A stretch of 64,000 nucleotides of DNA from assembly GCA_013420905.1 (NCBI GenBank), contig JAAXNY010000017.1, positions 62,001-126,000 of the forward strand, given 5' to 3'. Below, piece after piece: positions 33,596 through 44,888 of the stretch (position 1 is its first letter; every line of letters starts with the position of its first letter). Both the position numbers and the translations under genes were made by a program. The notes under the pieces are model-generated. The model searched no databases, was not told the origin of the DNA, and was given only the letters and a program-made list of their open reading frames with translations. The stretch comes from Collybia mongolica. Its lineage: Eukaryota; Basidiomycota; Agaricomycetes; Agaricales; Clitocybaceae.

Positions 33596-36358
33596 CTGGC
33601 TGAATCCCCACGTTACGTCCTAGGCGCCTTACTACCCCCTCCTTCTTGCAACCATCGGGTTCTAAGTTGTGTCCAGATTGGCAGGCATGGTCACAAGGGC
33701 GTTATCTGAGATGTTCTTTGGAGCAAAGGATACCGAAATTAGATATACCTTGGTGAGTAGTATTATAGTACACGCTTCGACAGGTAAATAGGGCACCAAG
33801 TCGAGTACTTTTTTGAGCTGTCCGGTTCCACTACTGCTCGTCCTCTATATTGAACACGATTTCGATGTCGTCTCACTCAAAGCACGACTCCAAACTGACT
33901 GGGTTTGACGAAAAGCTCGAATCCGCCTCGGAATCTGGTTCACAACCCAGCGAACTTGACAAGCTACACGAAGAGAAGAAGTTGGTCCGGAAAATCGATA
34001 ACCGGATCCTTCCCATTGCATGCCTGCTCTACCTTTTTGCCTGTGGGTGTCCCGTATGTCTTCGCTCCCATCTCATCACTAACCTTGAGATTGTTTAAAT
34101 AAGATCTTGATCGGTCAAACTTGGGGAATGCACGTTTACAAGGCCTACCTGAAGACATTCTTGGCGGAGATGAAACAGGTGTTCTGTTTGACTGGATTAA
34201 TTCTGCTTTCTTCTTCTCATATGTGGGTCTTTCATCTCAAATTTAATTTGACTCGAACGTCTTCACAGTTGACCTCGACTAACATCTGACCCCAGATCTT
34301 GTGTCAAATCCCGGCCTCAGTAACTTCGAAACTCTTCCCGCCCCGAATTTGGATAGCTACTGCTGCCATTGGCTGGGGCTTGTCTTCCACTTTAATGGTA
34401 TGACCGCCACAAGAATGCTTCTTTGTTCGTTTTATATGTAATCTTAACTCACAGTCCACCGGGTTTAACTTTGGCGGTATGGTGGTAGCCAGACTTTGCT
34501 TGGGCGCTTTTGAGGCTGGTTTCGGACCGGCAATTCCACTTTATTTCTGTAAGCTACTTTATTTTTGATCTTTTCCATCACTCATTTCTGTTGTCCTATC
34601 ATAGCCTTTTTCTACACTAAAGCAGAGATGGGACTGAGGGTAAGTAGATTGAACCTTACACGTACAGTGAACCTATATTGAACCAACACAGATGGCATAT
34701 TGGTTCGGTTTTGCTGCAGTTGCCGGTGCCTTTGGTGGCCTTATTGCGTTCGGTGTTCAACATATTGAATCCTCGGTGGAGAAATGGAGGCTTTTGTTTA
34801 TCATAGAGGTGATTGGCCTTATTGTTGCACCTTCATACTTACCGACCTTCTTTCGTGGGTTCATAGGGCATCCCCGCCGTATTACTTGGGGTTATGACAT
34901 TGTTCTTACTTCCAAATCGTCCCGAATCAACGACTTTCTTTAATGAACGTGAGCGCGAAATTGCACTAGAGAGGATGAACAGGTCGACTAGTGGTGATAC
35001 CGGTGCCGTTGTGAACAAGGGTACTGTGTATGGTCTCTTCCATCGTCATCCGTACTGATCTACCACTTAGCGCATATTTTCTTGGCCTTCCGTGACTGGA
35101 GGGTAAGTGTTGACATCCCCTGCTTTGTCCCACCACTATTTACTGTTGCCCTTCAGATATACACAGCAGGTGTTATATACTTCGGCCTGAATTGCGCTTT
35201 GGCCTCTATATCGGCGTTCTTGCCTACCATAATCAAGACATTCGGATTCAGTAAGCCTCAGTAGACATATACGATGAATATCCCTGTTGACTTGAAGACA
35301 GCGAACGCACTGGCTCAGCTTCTCACCGTCCCACCTTACGCAGTAGCTGCAGTTGTTCTCGTGTTGTTTGCGTTTGCCTCCGATAGATTGCAGAGCAGAG
35401 GTATATTTATGGTGATTACTTGCTCTATTGGCGGGATCGGATACTTGTGTGTACCCTTTGACTTCGGTTTGGTTGGTGGGCTGACAATTCAAATTACCTA
35501 GGCTTTTGTTGACCGTGCATACCAACAATCACGTCAAATATTTCGCAACATTCTGCATTACCAGTGGAACTTATTCATCCATCGGGATCATAATTGCATG
35601 GTGTACGATCCCCTTTAACAATCCAGATTAATATTTTATTAACTTGACTAGTTGCTCACAACCTCGGCTCAGAGACGAAGAGAGCAACCGGGATCCCGAT
35701 GTTCATGGCTATTGGGCAGTGTGGTAGTGTCCTTGGATCACATATATATCCCAAGACTGAAGGCCCTCTTTATACGTGAGTGCCAATTGCAAATCCCCAT
35801 TGGTTATATGCTCACTCGGCTTTGAATTTAGTAAAGGATTTGCAAGTAAGTCTGGGCGAAGATGAAAATCTCGTTTTTTGAGACTGACATGTTAAATGAC
35901 TTTTTAGTTACATGTGCGCTGGAATTCCTCGCTGCCGTCTGCACCATTATACTAGTGGTACGCCCTTTAAACTTCGTCTGCAGGCGTTAACCTCACGAAG
36001 CGAATCATAGATATCGTATCGAATGGATAATGCTCGTCGGGATAAGTTATATGGGAAGCCTATCGTGGACGCGAAAGTCGATACAACTGAACTGGCGGAT
36101 AAAGTGCGTAAGATTTCCGACAAAAAAGGACCCAAATTTCATGCAAAGCTCCGGACATTAATCTTCGTTTCATAGGCCCCTGATTTCCGGTATGTTCCCT
36201 AGGAGACGACTTATAATTACTTGGATGAAAGAGGCGAGGTCCAACATTGTAACATATTGGATGGGAAGTATGTATAAGGTTTCGATTATCATGATATCTG
36301 TCAATAATTTGCCGAATCCCAACGCAAGCGGACTCGGGTATAACAACTATGAGACTCA
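33596..36358 (+). repeat. Segmental duplication, copy 1
   Basis: This segment of about 2.76 kb recurs in direct orientation at about 38,079-40,793. Identity is high across about 200-250 bp of upstream sequence, all exons, all introns and about 150 bp of 3' flank. The left edges align at tcttgcaaccatcgggttct in both copies. The right edges lose similarity soon after cccaacgcaagcggactc. Copy 1 carries about 50 extra bp in the promoter (around 33,735-33,775) relative to copy 2. Confidence 0.85.
33865..36202 (+). CDS. MFS permease, anion:cation symporter family, copy 1
   Basis: A 492-aa transporter from 16 exons (first 33865-34042, last 36176-36202), all GT..AG and in one frame. About 12 membrane helices are expected. 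Family landmarks are KLVRKIDNRILPIACLLYLF, then YLDRSNLGNARLQGLPED after helix 1, ILCQIPASV, STGFNFGGMVVARLCLGAFE, GFGPAIPLYFSFFYTKAEMG, and EGIPAVLLGVMTLFLLPNRP before the central loop. This is the Dal5/Tna1-type group that imports allantoate, ureidosuccinate, nicotinate or similar small anions; the substrate cannot be deduced. Exon 13 (35,832-35,845) is only 14 nt. No stop or frameshift was found, so it appears functional. The ATG at 33,865 is used because the upstream in-frame codon equivalent to the copy 2 start is ATT-TTG here, not ATG. Confidence 0.88.
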
Positions 36359-36359
36359 C

Positions 36360-38078
36360 TATACTGCGTTCTTTTACAGGTAATGTCGTGAGTCCTCACG
36401 TTATGAAGGTTCCGTATTTTGTGAATGCGCACCGTATTACATCACAGCCTTCCGTACCCTCTACCTATCGCGAATGACCAGACCTGCTTCACCACCAATT
36501 CCTGCTTCATTAAACTCACATCCTTACCCGAGGACCAGCCCAAGCTGCTAACTACCACCGTCGCACGCGTATTGGCAGATCCAGACTCGGATGGAGAAGT
36601 CGGAATAGGGCTCATGCTCCTGCGGGCTTTTGCGAATAACCCACAGCAGTGATAGTAATCACTTCCACCCCAGCCCCACTCGACTTCCCCGGCGTCTCGC
36701 GCCTAACAGCGATCGACCCCTTCCGGCCCCCTAGCAGTCCCCCCATTCTCAATGCCTATCATCGACTTCGCCTTGCTCATAGACGAATACGCATACCCGC
36801 CTCCGGCCTATCAAGTCATTCCTGTTCTCCCCGAATGTGGTATAGACCGATCACACACCTGACGCGGCCTGACGAGGAACCGCCCGACAAATTACTTTGG
36901 TGGCGCGGTTGGTACGTCGATCCACCATCTGCTGCTGCTGCCGTGCCCCGTGCGCTCAGCGGTCCGACGGGTTTGGTGTTACTCTGCTGGCCGGGGCCGA
37001 TGAGCATGACGAACGTAGCGTCGTCGATGGAGTCGTCGTCCTCAGGATGGAATGAGATCTGGTAAGGCTGGGGACTGTCTGATGCGGAGCTTCTCGCTGG
37101 GGACCTGTTGTACTGTCCTAGAATAACTGGGATGGGGTAAGGCCTTGCTTGGTCCCACACTTCATCAAACACCTCGTAGTATTGCTGGATACAGATACAT
37201 ATGGCCATCACAAGCGTGGTTCGATGTTCTATATAGGCCGCATTCGGTCGATTGAGAGCATTCCACTCGAAAATTCCAGGACCACCTGGGACAGTGCACA
37301 TCATGAACGTCGTGAATGACGTTGGAGCCTTCCACTAAATTTCATCAGTATGCGGCCTTCCGTTGACGAAGACTTTACCAGCTACTTTATCACTAGTGAC
37401 CGTATGTTAACAGTCATCAAGGTGCGTTTTTCCCACTAACTCAAGACTAAGCAAGCCACTTATCTAAAGCGCGGCAAGTCCACTTGGCCACCTCAACGCT
37501 AAACAGGTCTATCCTTCTTCGCCAGTTTATCAATTTCTTCCTGCGAGAGCCCATCCAGCCCATGCAAAAGGTATTCAACCTAGTAGCGAAACAAGGGTCA
37601 GTCGTGGCGACAGTAGCGACCTGGCCCACTCACCTCCACTTCCTTGGTCAAAAAATGATGTGACTTTCGTGGAGATCCACAACCCCATCTACATCAATCT
37701 TGTCCGTTCCGCTAAGTTTGGGGCTGTCCCCATTCAGATGCGGACCCCTTCCATCCGAACCCTCTGCGCCGACCTTATTACGGACATCCACTGCGATATC
37801 CCGGGCATAGGTAACCGCCTCCCTGCGCAGTCGCAAGAGGAGTTTCCGCCCGCATCTGGTTTCGTGATGAGAGCCTCTAATACCTGACGTTTCTGTAGGT
37901 CGTTTGGCTTTAAATATAGGATATTTTGATACCAAAACAACCTGCAGATGAACCGACCGACATACTCGAATAGTCAGCCGAAATATGGAGCTGTCATGAG
38001 CAAAACCAAGTTGAATTTGGTGGGAGCATATTTTCTCAATTGGGCTTGATCGGGCTCAACCCACTTTTCACTGTGAGC
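36360..38078. other. Spacer between the two permease copies
   Basis: About 1.7 kb of unique sequence. A 162-aa minus frame (37,304-36,816) is Ser/Gly-rich and unrecognised. Farther up on the minus strand, a splice-like junction (donor GTGAGT near 37,635, acceptor TAG near 37,580) would join LTKEVE to VEYLLHGLDGLSQEEIDKLA, suggesting part of a small gene, but the upstream frame is closed by stops. I cannot build a credible gene from these parts. Confidence 0.3.
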
Positions 38079-40793
38079 GCTGAATTCCCACGTGCCCTGG
38101 ACACCTCACTACCCCTTCCTTCTTGCAACCATCGGGTTCTGAGTTGTGTTTAGACTGGCAGGCATAGTCACAAGGGCGTTATTTAAGATGTTCTTTGGAG
38201 CGAATGTAGTACACGCTCGAACAGGTAAATAAGACAACAAGTCGAGCACTTTTTTGAGCTGTTCGGCCCCATGTTGAACACGATATCGATGCCGCCCCAC
38301 CCAAAGCACGACTCCAAACTGGCTGGGTTTGACGAAAAGATCGAATCCGCCTCAGATTCTGGTTCACAACCCAGTGGACTTGACAAGTCACGCGAAGAGA
38401 AGAAACTGGTCCGGAAAATCGATAACCGGGTCCTACCCATTATATGCCTGCTCTACCTTTTTGCCTGTAGGTGTCTTGTATGTCTTTGCTTCCATCTCAT
38501 TACTAACTTTGAGATTGTTCAAGACCTTGATCGTTCAAACTTGGGGAATGCACGATTACAAGGCCTACCTGAGGACGTTCTTGGTGGAGATGAAACAGGG
38601 GTTCTGTTTGACTGGATTAACTCTGCTTTCTTCTTCTCATATGTGGGTCTTTCATCTCAATTTTAATTTGACTCGAACGTCTTCGCAGTTGACCCCAATC
38701 AACATCTGACCCCAGATCTTGTGCCAAATCCCAGCTTCAATAACTTCAAAACTCTTCCAGCCCCGAATTTGGATAGGTACTGCTGCCATTGGCTGGGGCT
38801 TGTCTTCCACTTTAATGGTACGGCCGTTACACGAGCCCTTCTTTGGTTATTCTATATGTAATCTCAATCCCCAGTCCACCGGGTTCAACTTTGGCGGTAT
38901 GGTGGTAGTCAGACTCTGTTTGGGTGCCTTTGAGGTTGGTTTCGGACCGACAGTTCCGCTTTATTTCTGTAGGTTACTTTTTTTTTTTTTCCACCACTCA
39001 TTGATCTGTGTCCTACCATAGCCTTTTTCTACACTAAAGCAGAGATGGGACTGAGGGTAAGCAGACTGAACCTTACATACAGTAAATCTGTGCCCGAACC
39101 AATGTAGATGGCATATTGGTTTGGTTGTTCTGCAGTTGCTGGCGCCGTTGGTGGCCTTATTGCGTTCGGTGTCCAACATATCGAATCCTCAGTGGAGAAA
39201 TGGAGGCTTTTGTTTATGATAGAGGTGATTGGCCTGATTGTTACCTTCTCACATTTACCGATCATTTTTCGTGGATTTATAGGGCATCCCCACCGTATTA
39301 CTTGGGGTTATGGTATTGTTCTTGCTTCCAAATCGTCCCGAATCAACGACTTTCTTTAATGAACGTGAACGTAAAATTGCACTAGAGAGGATGAACAGGT
39401 CGACTAGTGGTGATACTGGTGCCGTTGTGAATAAGGGTACCACGCATGACCTCTTCCATTCCATCGTCGTATGTGCTGATCTACCACCCAGCACATATAT
39501 TCTTGGCCTTCTGTGACTGGAGGGTAAGTGTCGACATCCTTCGCTTTGTCCCACCACTATTTACTGTTGCCCTTCAGATATATACAGGAGGTGTTATATT
39601 CTTCGGTCTGAATTGCGCCTTGGCCTCTATATCGGCGTTCTTGCCTACAATAATCAAGACATTCGGATTCAGTAAGCTTCAGCGGACATATTGACGAAGA
39701 CCATCCCTGTTGACTTTAAGACAGCAAATGCACTGGCTCAGCTTCTCACTATCCCGCCTTATGCTGTAGCTGTAGTTGTTCTTGTGTCGTTTGCGTTTGC
39801 CTCCGATAGATTGCAGAGTAGGGGTATATTGATGGCAATTGCTTGCTCTATCGGTGGTATCGGATACTTGTATGTACCTTTTTGACTTCGGTTCGGTTGG
39901 TGGGCCAACGATTCAAATTTACCTAGGCTTTTGTTGACTGTCCCCACCAACAACCACGTCAAATATTTCGCAACATTCTGCATTACCAGTGGAACTCATA
40001 CATCCCTTGGAATAATAGTTGCATGGTGTACAATCCGCTTCAACAGTCTACAGATTAACAATCTAAAATTAATTTGATTGTGTAGATGCCCACAACCTCG
40101 GATCAGAGACAAAAAGAGCAACTGGGATCCCCATGTTCATGGCTATTGGGCAGTGCGGTAGTGTCCTCGGATCACATATTTATCCCAAAACTGAAGGCCC
40201 TCTTTATACGTGAGTGCCAGTCGAACATCCCCATTGGTCGTATGCTCACTCGGCTTTGAGTTTAGTAAAGGATTTGCAAGTAAGTCTAGGCAAAGATGAA
40301 GATATCTTTTTGAGACTGACATATTAAATGATTTTTTCTAGTTACATGTGCGCTGGAATTCCTCGCTGCCGTCTGCGCCATTATACTAGTGGTACGCCTC
40401 GTAAATCTCATCTGCAGGTTCCAGCCTCATGAAACGACTGGTAGATATCTTACCGAATGGATAATGCTCGCCGGGATAGGTTATATGGGAAGCCTATCGT
40501 GGACGCGAAAGTCGATACAAGTGAACTGGCGGATAAGGTACGTAGGATCTCCGACAAAAAAGACCTAAACCTCATGCAGCTCCGGATATTGATCTTCACT
40601 TTCTATAGGCCCCTGATTTCCGGTATGTTCCCTAGGAGATGACTTATAATTATTTGGATGAAAGAGCGAGGTCCAACATTGTAACATATTGGATGGAATG
40701 CATGCACAAGCTTCTTATTATCACAGTATCTGTCATTATATATGCCGAATCCCAACGCAAGCGGACTCAGGTACGACAATTATGAGACTCGTC
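38079..40793 (+). repeat. Segmental duplication, copy 2
   Basis: This is the second copy of the segment at 33,596-36,358, in the same orientation with about 1.7 kb between. Introns are about as conserved as exons, so the duplication is recent relative to neutral divergence. Differences are scattered substitutions and small indels, for example a longer T run at 38,979-38,990. Confidence 0.85.
38271..40635 (+). CDS. MFS permease, anion:cation symporter family, copy 2
   Basis: A paralogue of the gene at 33,865-36,202 with the same 16-exon structure, including the 14-nt exon (TAAAGGATTTGCAA) late in the gene. The ATG at 38,271 gives MLNTISMPPHPKH; a second ATG at 38,289 corresponds to the start used in copy 1, so the protein is about 492-498 aa. 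All splice sites are kept and no stop interrupts the frame. Changes relative to copy 1 are mostly conservative, for example YWFGCSAVAGAVGG for YWFGFAAVAGAFGG, AFCDWR for AFRDWR, and EGIPTVLL for EGIPAVLL. Residues changed inside membrane helices could alter substrate choice. Both genes ending DFRYVP and sharing promoters suggests similar regulation. Confidence 0.87.
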
Positions 40794-41103
40794 ATCTTAA
40801 TTTGCGTTTTAGAGGTGTGAGAAAAACAAAAGCTAATTTTTGCTGAACGGAATATAATTGGAATTTGAGATCCCAGATTCAAGTTGCTAATCTAGTTAAC
40901 GTTAGGGACATGACTTATTACATAGAGTTATAAAGGCCCTTGGAAACCAGAATCCGGGTATAGACGTTAACTGAACCCAACCCGAAGGCGTTATTGCCTA
41001 TGGAAACCACAGATCACACCCCGTCGACAGTGCCAGCTGCCCATCACCCCCTTGCTGACGGAACTATATACATTTGATCGTCTGCTCGCTAGCCCCGCCA
41101 AAA
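40794..41103. other. Short intergenic region
   Basis: Some 300 bp between permease copy 2 and the converging end of the oxalate decarboxylase pseudogene. No feature was recognised. Confidence 0.4.
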
Positions 41104-43056
41104 TCATACTATCTCCTGCTTGGTTTTGCTCAGCTTCGCGATCGTTTCACTAGAGAATTCCAAATGTGCTTTGACAAGTGCTGGTGGGGTTAGAGCTAGC
41201 CACTATGTAAGCGAGATGTCCTCGAATAAACCTAGGAAGAGGGAGGCAAGATTGGATAATCAAATTAAGGATCCTAAGAGAAGGCAAAAGACCCTACCAG
41301 ATCCGAAGACCTCAAGGAAATATGAGTGTGGTGTTTCCGGTATTCTCAACATAATGCCCTAGAGAGAACGGGTAGAAGTTCTGCTGGATAACTCTGAAAT
41401 TGTGTAGAACTTACCAAATGAAAGGGGAACATGTCGCCATCCTAGACATAGGTGAATTAGCAAGCGACCAAAAAATATGGTGAAAGAGCGGACTCTATAG
41501 TTGAATGTGTGGGCATTTGTAGACGATGCGAAAATAGTCACACGCGCCTCTCCAGATCTATGATTGCTTCGAAATCAGAGGTAGTTTCGTAGAGGAATGA
41601 GCCTCCAACGTGAAGTAATTCCATTCTGGTTGGGTCGGGTGCCACTAAGATCTACCGTTAGAATCAGGTATTCCTGTCGACACAAGGCAGTGCATACGTG
41701 AAGTGCTCTGAATAAATTATGTTAGTTGTAAGGAAGAGAATGTATTGTTTTGTTTTGTCCACGTACCTCATACCTCCAACCTTAACCGTGACCTCAACTG
41801 CGCTCATTTTTTTGGCCGCTTTAAAAGTTCTCGAATCAATGACTGTAACACTACCACCTGGGGTTATTCTTGATATGACTCTAGACAGGTGGAATGTGTA
41901 GGGATTCGGCGTATTATTGGGTATCACCATATCAGTGTCAGCGTCCTCTGGTGGAGGGGACGCTAACGAGAGCGTTACTTATTAAGCATGGAGCGTATGA
42001 AACGAGAGATATTCACCAGGAAATATGTAGAGTTCCTTTTCCGGGATGTGGTCAAAAGCATGAAGATCCTTGATTCCAAAGTTTTTTGTAATGACTTCTT
42101 TCGGAACGTGTGCAAGCCAATCAGTCAGAAGGAAGGGTGGCATCCTCCGAGAATGAACCAGAATCAAAGGTGAGGAGGAACTCTGCGCCGTCTCGGGTGG
42201 TGTTTTTCGCTTGAATGGAATGCGGATTTCCAGCTGGGAAATACCAAAGGTCGCCTTCCGACTGAACCATTCGTATATGTATATCTAAGCATTGGGATGA
42301 CAGCCAGAAATGGGACGCTGCGTACCACGTCCCCAACAAAGACATGTCCTTCCGGTGTAACAGTGCTGACTCGAATATCTCCCTGGTAAAGTATGTAGAT
42401 CAATACAAGGAGGTCCTCCCGTTTGCGAGGAATAACATACTTTCAACATATAGGCCCACTGGCTTTGCTCAACGTAAGTATAGAAACAATGATGAGATCG
42501 GAAAGAACCTCAGCGGTGTTGTGCCAATGCATCTCACTATGGATGGTGAAGACTCAATTAGGGCGGCGAGAGGTTAGGAAGATTTTAACGAACCGAATAG
42601 CACCTGGCTCCAGGCGCATGTTTACACCTGATACACCATTCATAAGCGAACGATGAACGAGGTCATATGAAAGCTTACCCGCTGAAGCAGTCGCAACGGG
42701 CATTACATCCACTGAGCGGGCCTTGAGTTTTTTTTTGCAAGTGTATGAGATGCTTTCGACGGACCATTTTGTTGGCGAGCCCAGCCTTCCTTAGCCAGGC
42801 GGTTATGACCTAGTGCGAAGGGCCATTTCATGTTTTGGATCTGCCCATTGTCTGTGATCGGGGGCGTCAGGAGGTCGGGGTTTTGCAGTTCGATAGCCTT
42901 ATTCTGTGGTTCTATGATCCTTGATCCAAGGTTGCCCCGGATTGGTTGGGAACCATATCTGATTCCGCATTCCAAAGTTGGAGGTTCGCATCAATACCGG
43001 CGTCTGGGGAAACGAGTGGTACTAGCTAGGAACAAGAGCACTGAAAGGGCGAGCAT
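41104..43056 (-). pseudogene. Oxalate decarboxylase (bicupin) pseudogene
   Basis: The relic spans the whole enzyme: a signal-peptide-like MLALSVLLFLAS, DANLQLWNAESDMVPN, GNLGSRIIEPQNKAIELQNP, WPFALGHNRL, cupin 1 with the metal motif REMHWHNTAE and [33 protein letters not shown], cupin 2 with HWHPTQPEWNYF and FASSTNAHTFNY, GHYVENTGNTT, and the C-terminal LAKTKQ-like tail LSKTKQEIV. Introns still have GT..AG ends. Disruptions seen: a missing base after SDMVPN (about 42,950); an extra base in the GGG run at 42,135-42,137 before FLLTDWLAH; about 7 nt lost in GD(IGY)VPLSFG (about 41,428); a frame break between NTTL and YFLEVF (about 41,320); and an in-frame TAG at 41,203-41,205 replacing Gln in SLTQWLALTPP. 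The normal enzyme converts oxalate to formate and CO2 using Mn. This copy cannot make it. Confidence 0.88.
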
Positions 43057-44239
43057 AGTGAAGGGCGGGATTTTGGCAGAAAGGTTCGTACAGCTAAGTT
43101 TTACCTCGATGAGAATTTGGGGGGCACCTTGTACGAGGATTCTATTTCAAGTGTGGTGTCGCACTCGTTTATATTCCTTGGCAGCCAACCTTGTGCTCCT
43201 GATTGCGTCCCAGATGAAAGAATGAGCTCCCGGAGTTATAGAACTGGGGCATACTGGGAGGAATTCCTACAGGCGAAAAGGTCCGATATTGGGTCGAAGT
43301 GTAAGAGCCTACATCATGGAGGCGCCGTAATGGCAATTAGCTATCTAACTGCGACTGCGAAGCTAGGTTCAGGCTATAAGGTTGTGGGATCGAGTTCGAT
43401 TCTCGATAATCGAGGGGTGATTCAAAGGATTTGTTCGTCAGGACGGTGCTAAAGTCATCCCTGCATCGAAATCGGCGCTAGGGACTACAGGCAACAGTAC
43501 CAGAGGCCCTTTACATTGTTCCCGCAGAGTACTACGCTGGCGCTGTTGGTGGTTTGGAGTAGAGTGAACCTTAAAGTGGTCAGAAGGATCGGGAGCTTCG
43601 GGCCGAAGACACTCTCAGCAACAGAGAACTCAACAGAAGACGCTACAGGCAAACGACGGCGTCCAGTAAATAGAGTGGCTGGTAAACCTTTATCGAGAGG
43701 CCTGAGGCATTTTTCAGATGATCTGCCACTCAGATCCATCCCATCCCCATGGAACAATAAGTAGGAATGGTGTATACTTACTTTTAGGCGAAGTACATAT
43801 CCAGTAACCAAACTGACGCGCGGCACTTGTGTGGGCGCTGTAGTTATGACTGAACAGATGCAATCAATTGTATATTGTGGAATGTGTCCAAAAAGGATCC
43901 CTAGGTCCTGGTATTTACACTACTTAAATATGTGATGCACAACAATGACGAGTGGATAGCGTTGTCCTTTACGGCGAGTTAACGTATGTAGAACGAATGG
44001 TGACGAGTGTTCAAGTGATTGCGAATAAGGGGGGTATGGTAACCGTGTACATATATAGTAGGGGATGCAGCTGGTATCGTACAATGGTCGGTGGGGCTGA
44101 GTGGATGGTCAAAATATTGTCCTATATGGTGATACAGAGTGGGGTTTCGACAGCGATCGACGGGATGTTTCACCACCCGAGTCAATTATTGTGGCTCGTT
44201 AAGGAGTGATGCTTCTTTTTTTTTTGCTTGCGGTTTTCA
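43057..44239. other. Region without a supported gene
   Basis: A 113-aa minus frame (43,826-43,485) is the longest, containing ASSVEFSVAESVFGPKLPIL; it has no family match that I recognise. Otherwise frames are short. The region should include the promoter of the former oxalate decarboxylase on its left and the 3' end of the next gene on its right. Confidence 0.35.
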
Positions 44240-44888
44240 TTAGTTACCGTTCCTGCTGGTGATGTTCATCAGGCCAGGAACGTTCTTGACTTGGTCCAAA
44301 GCGACCGGAACGTGTGGGTCCGGTTGGTCAGAACGAATGGCAGTGGCGGTATAGCGGGTCTGTGGGGGGGAAGGTGGTTAGAGCCAGGAATCAATGGCAA
44401 ATGCCCAGCTACTCACTTGGACCCTGAATGTACCATCGGAACGATGCTTGGGCCCACATATCCTGCATGACCACCTAAAGAGGAGTGATGCGTTAGCGAT
44501 GGGCGCGTCTAGTAGGATGTCAAGTATTGACATACTGTTCATTGATCAAAGCATTCGCGCCCATGGCTTCTGCTTCCTCAAAGAGCACGCCTCTCGTCGC
44601 TCGAAGGAGATGAGGAACGGTGACCGCGTCTTTGCAGACGAAGGTTTCAGTCACCGAGACGGGTTGTGACGTCCCGCCTATAGCAGTAAGCCCTCGGTGT
44701 GAGCGGGGTGCTCCAGAATTTGACTCGATGTGATGTGCTTTTGTTCGTCCTGGGCTCTGTCGCATCTTCATGAAGAGGTTGGCGACCCCACCGACTCCAC
44801 CCAAAGCCATTTTTCTGTCTGGTGAAGCTGGAGGTGTGGTGGGAGGCGATGAAGCGGTATCCGAGCGAGAAGAGGAACGGAAAGGCAT
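44240..44888 (-). CDS. Small conserved basidiomycete protein, function unknown
   Basis: A 176-aa protein from three exons (44888-44536, 44474-44417, 44359-44240), GT..AG and in frame. The first 70 residues are Ser/Pro-rich and look disordered. The ordered part runs TETFVCKDAVTVPHLLRATR, GVLFEEAEAMGANALINEQW, SCRICGPKHRSDGTFRVQ, TRYTATAIRSDQPDPHVPVA, and ends LDQVKNVPGLMNITSRNGN. The CxxC (CRIC) and the EEAEAMGANALINE segment recall YbjQ/DUF74-like folds, but the resemblance is weak. I believe similar proteins occur across Agaricomycetes as hypothetical proteins. The initiator is the first ATG after a T-rich leader. No targeting signal or membrane segment is visible. Confidence 0.7.

Noticed and set aside
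43385..43425. T-arm-like TCGAG-TTCGATT-CTCGA, possible tRNA
   Set aside because: No matching 7-bp acceptor stem, D-arm or anticodon arm can be built upstream on either strand.
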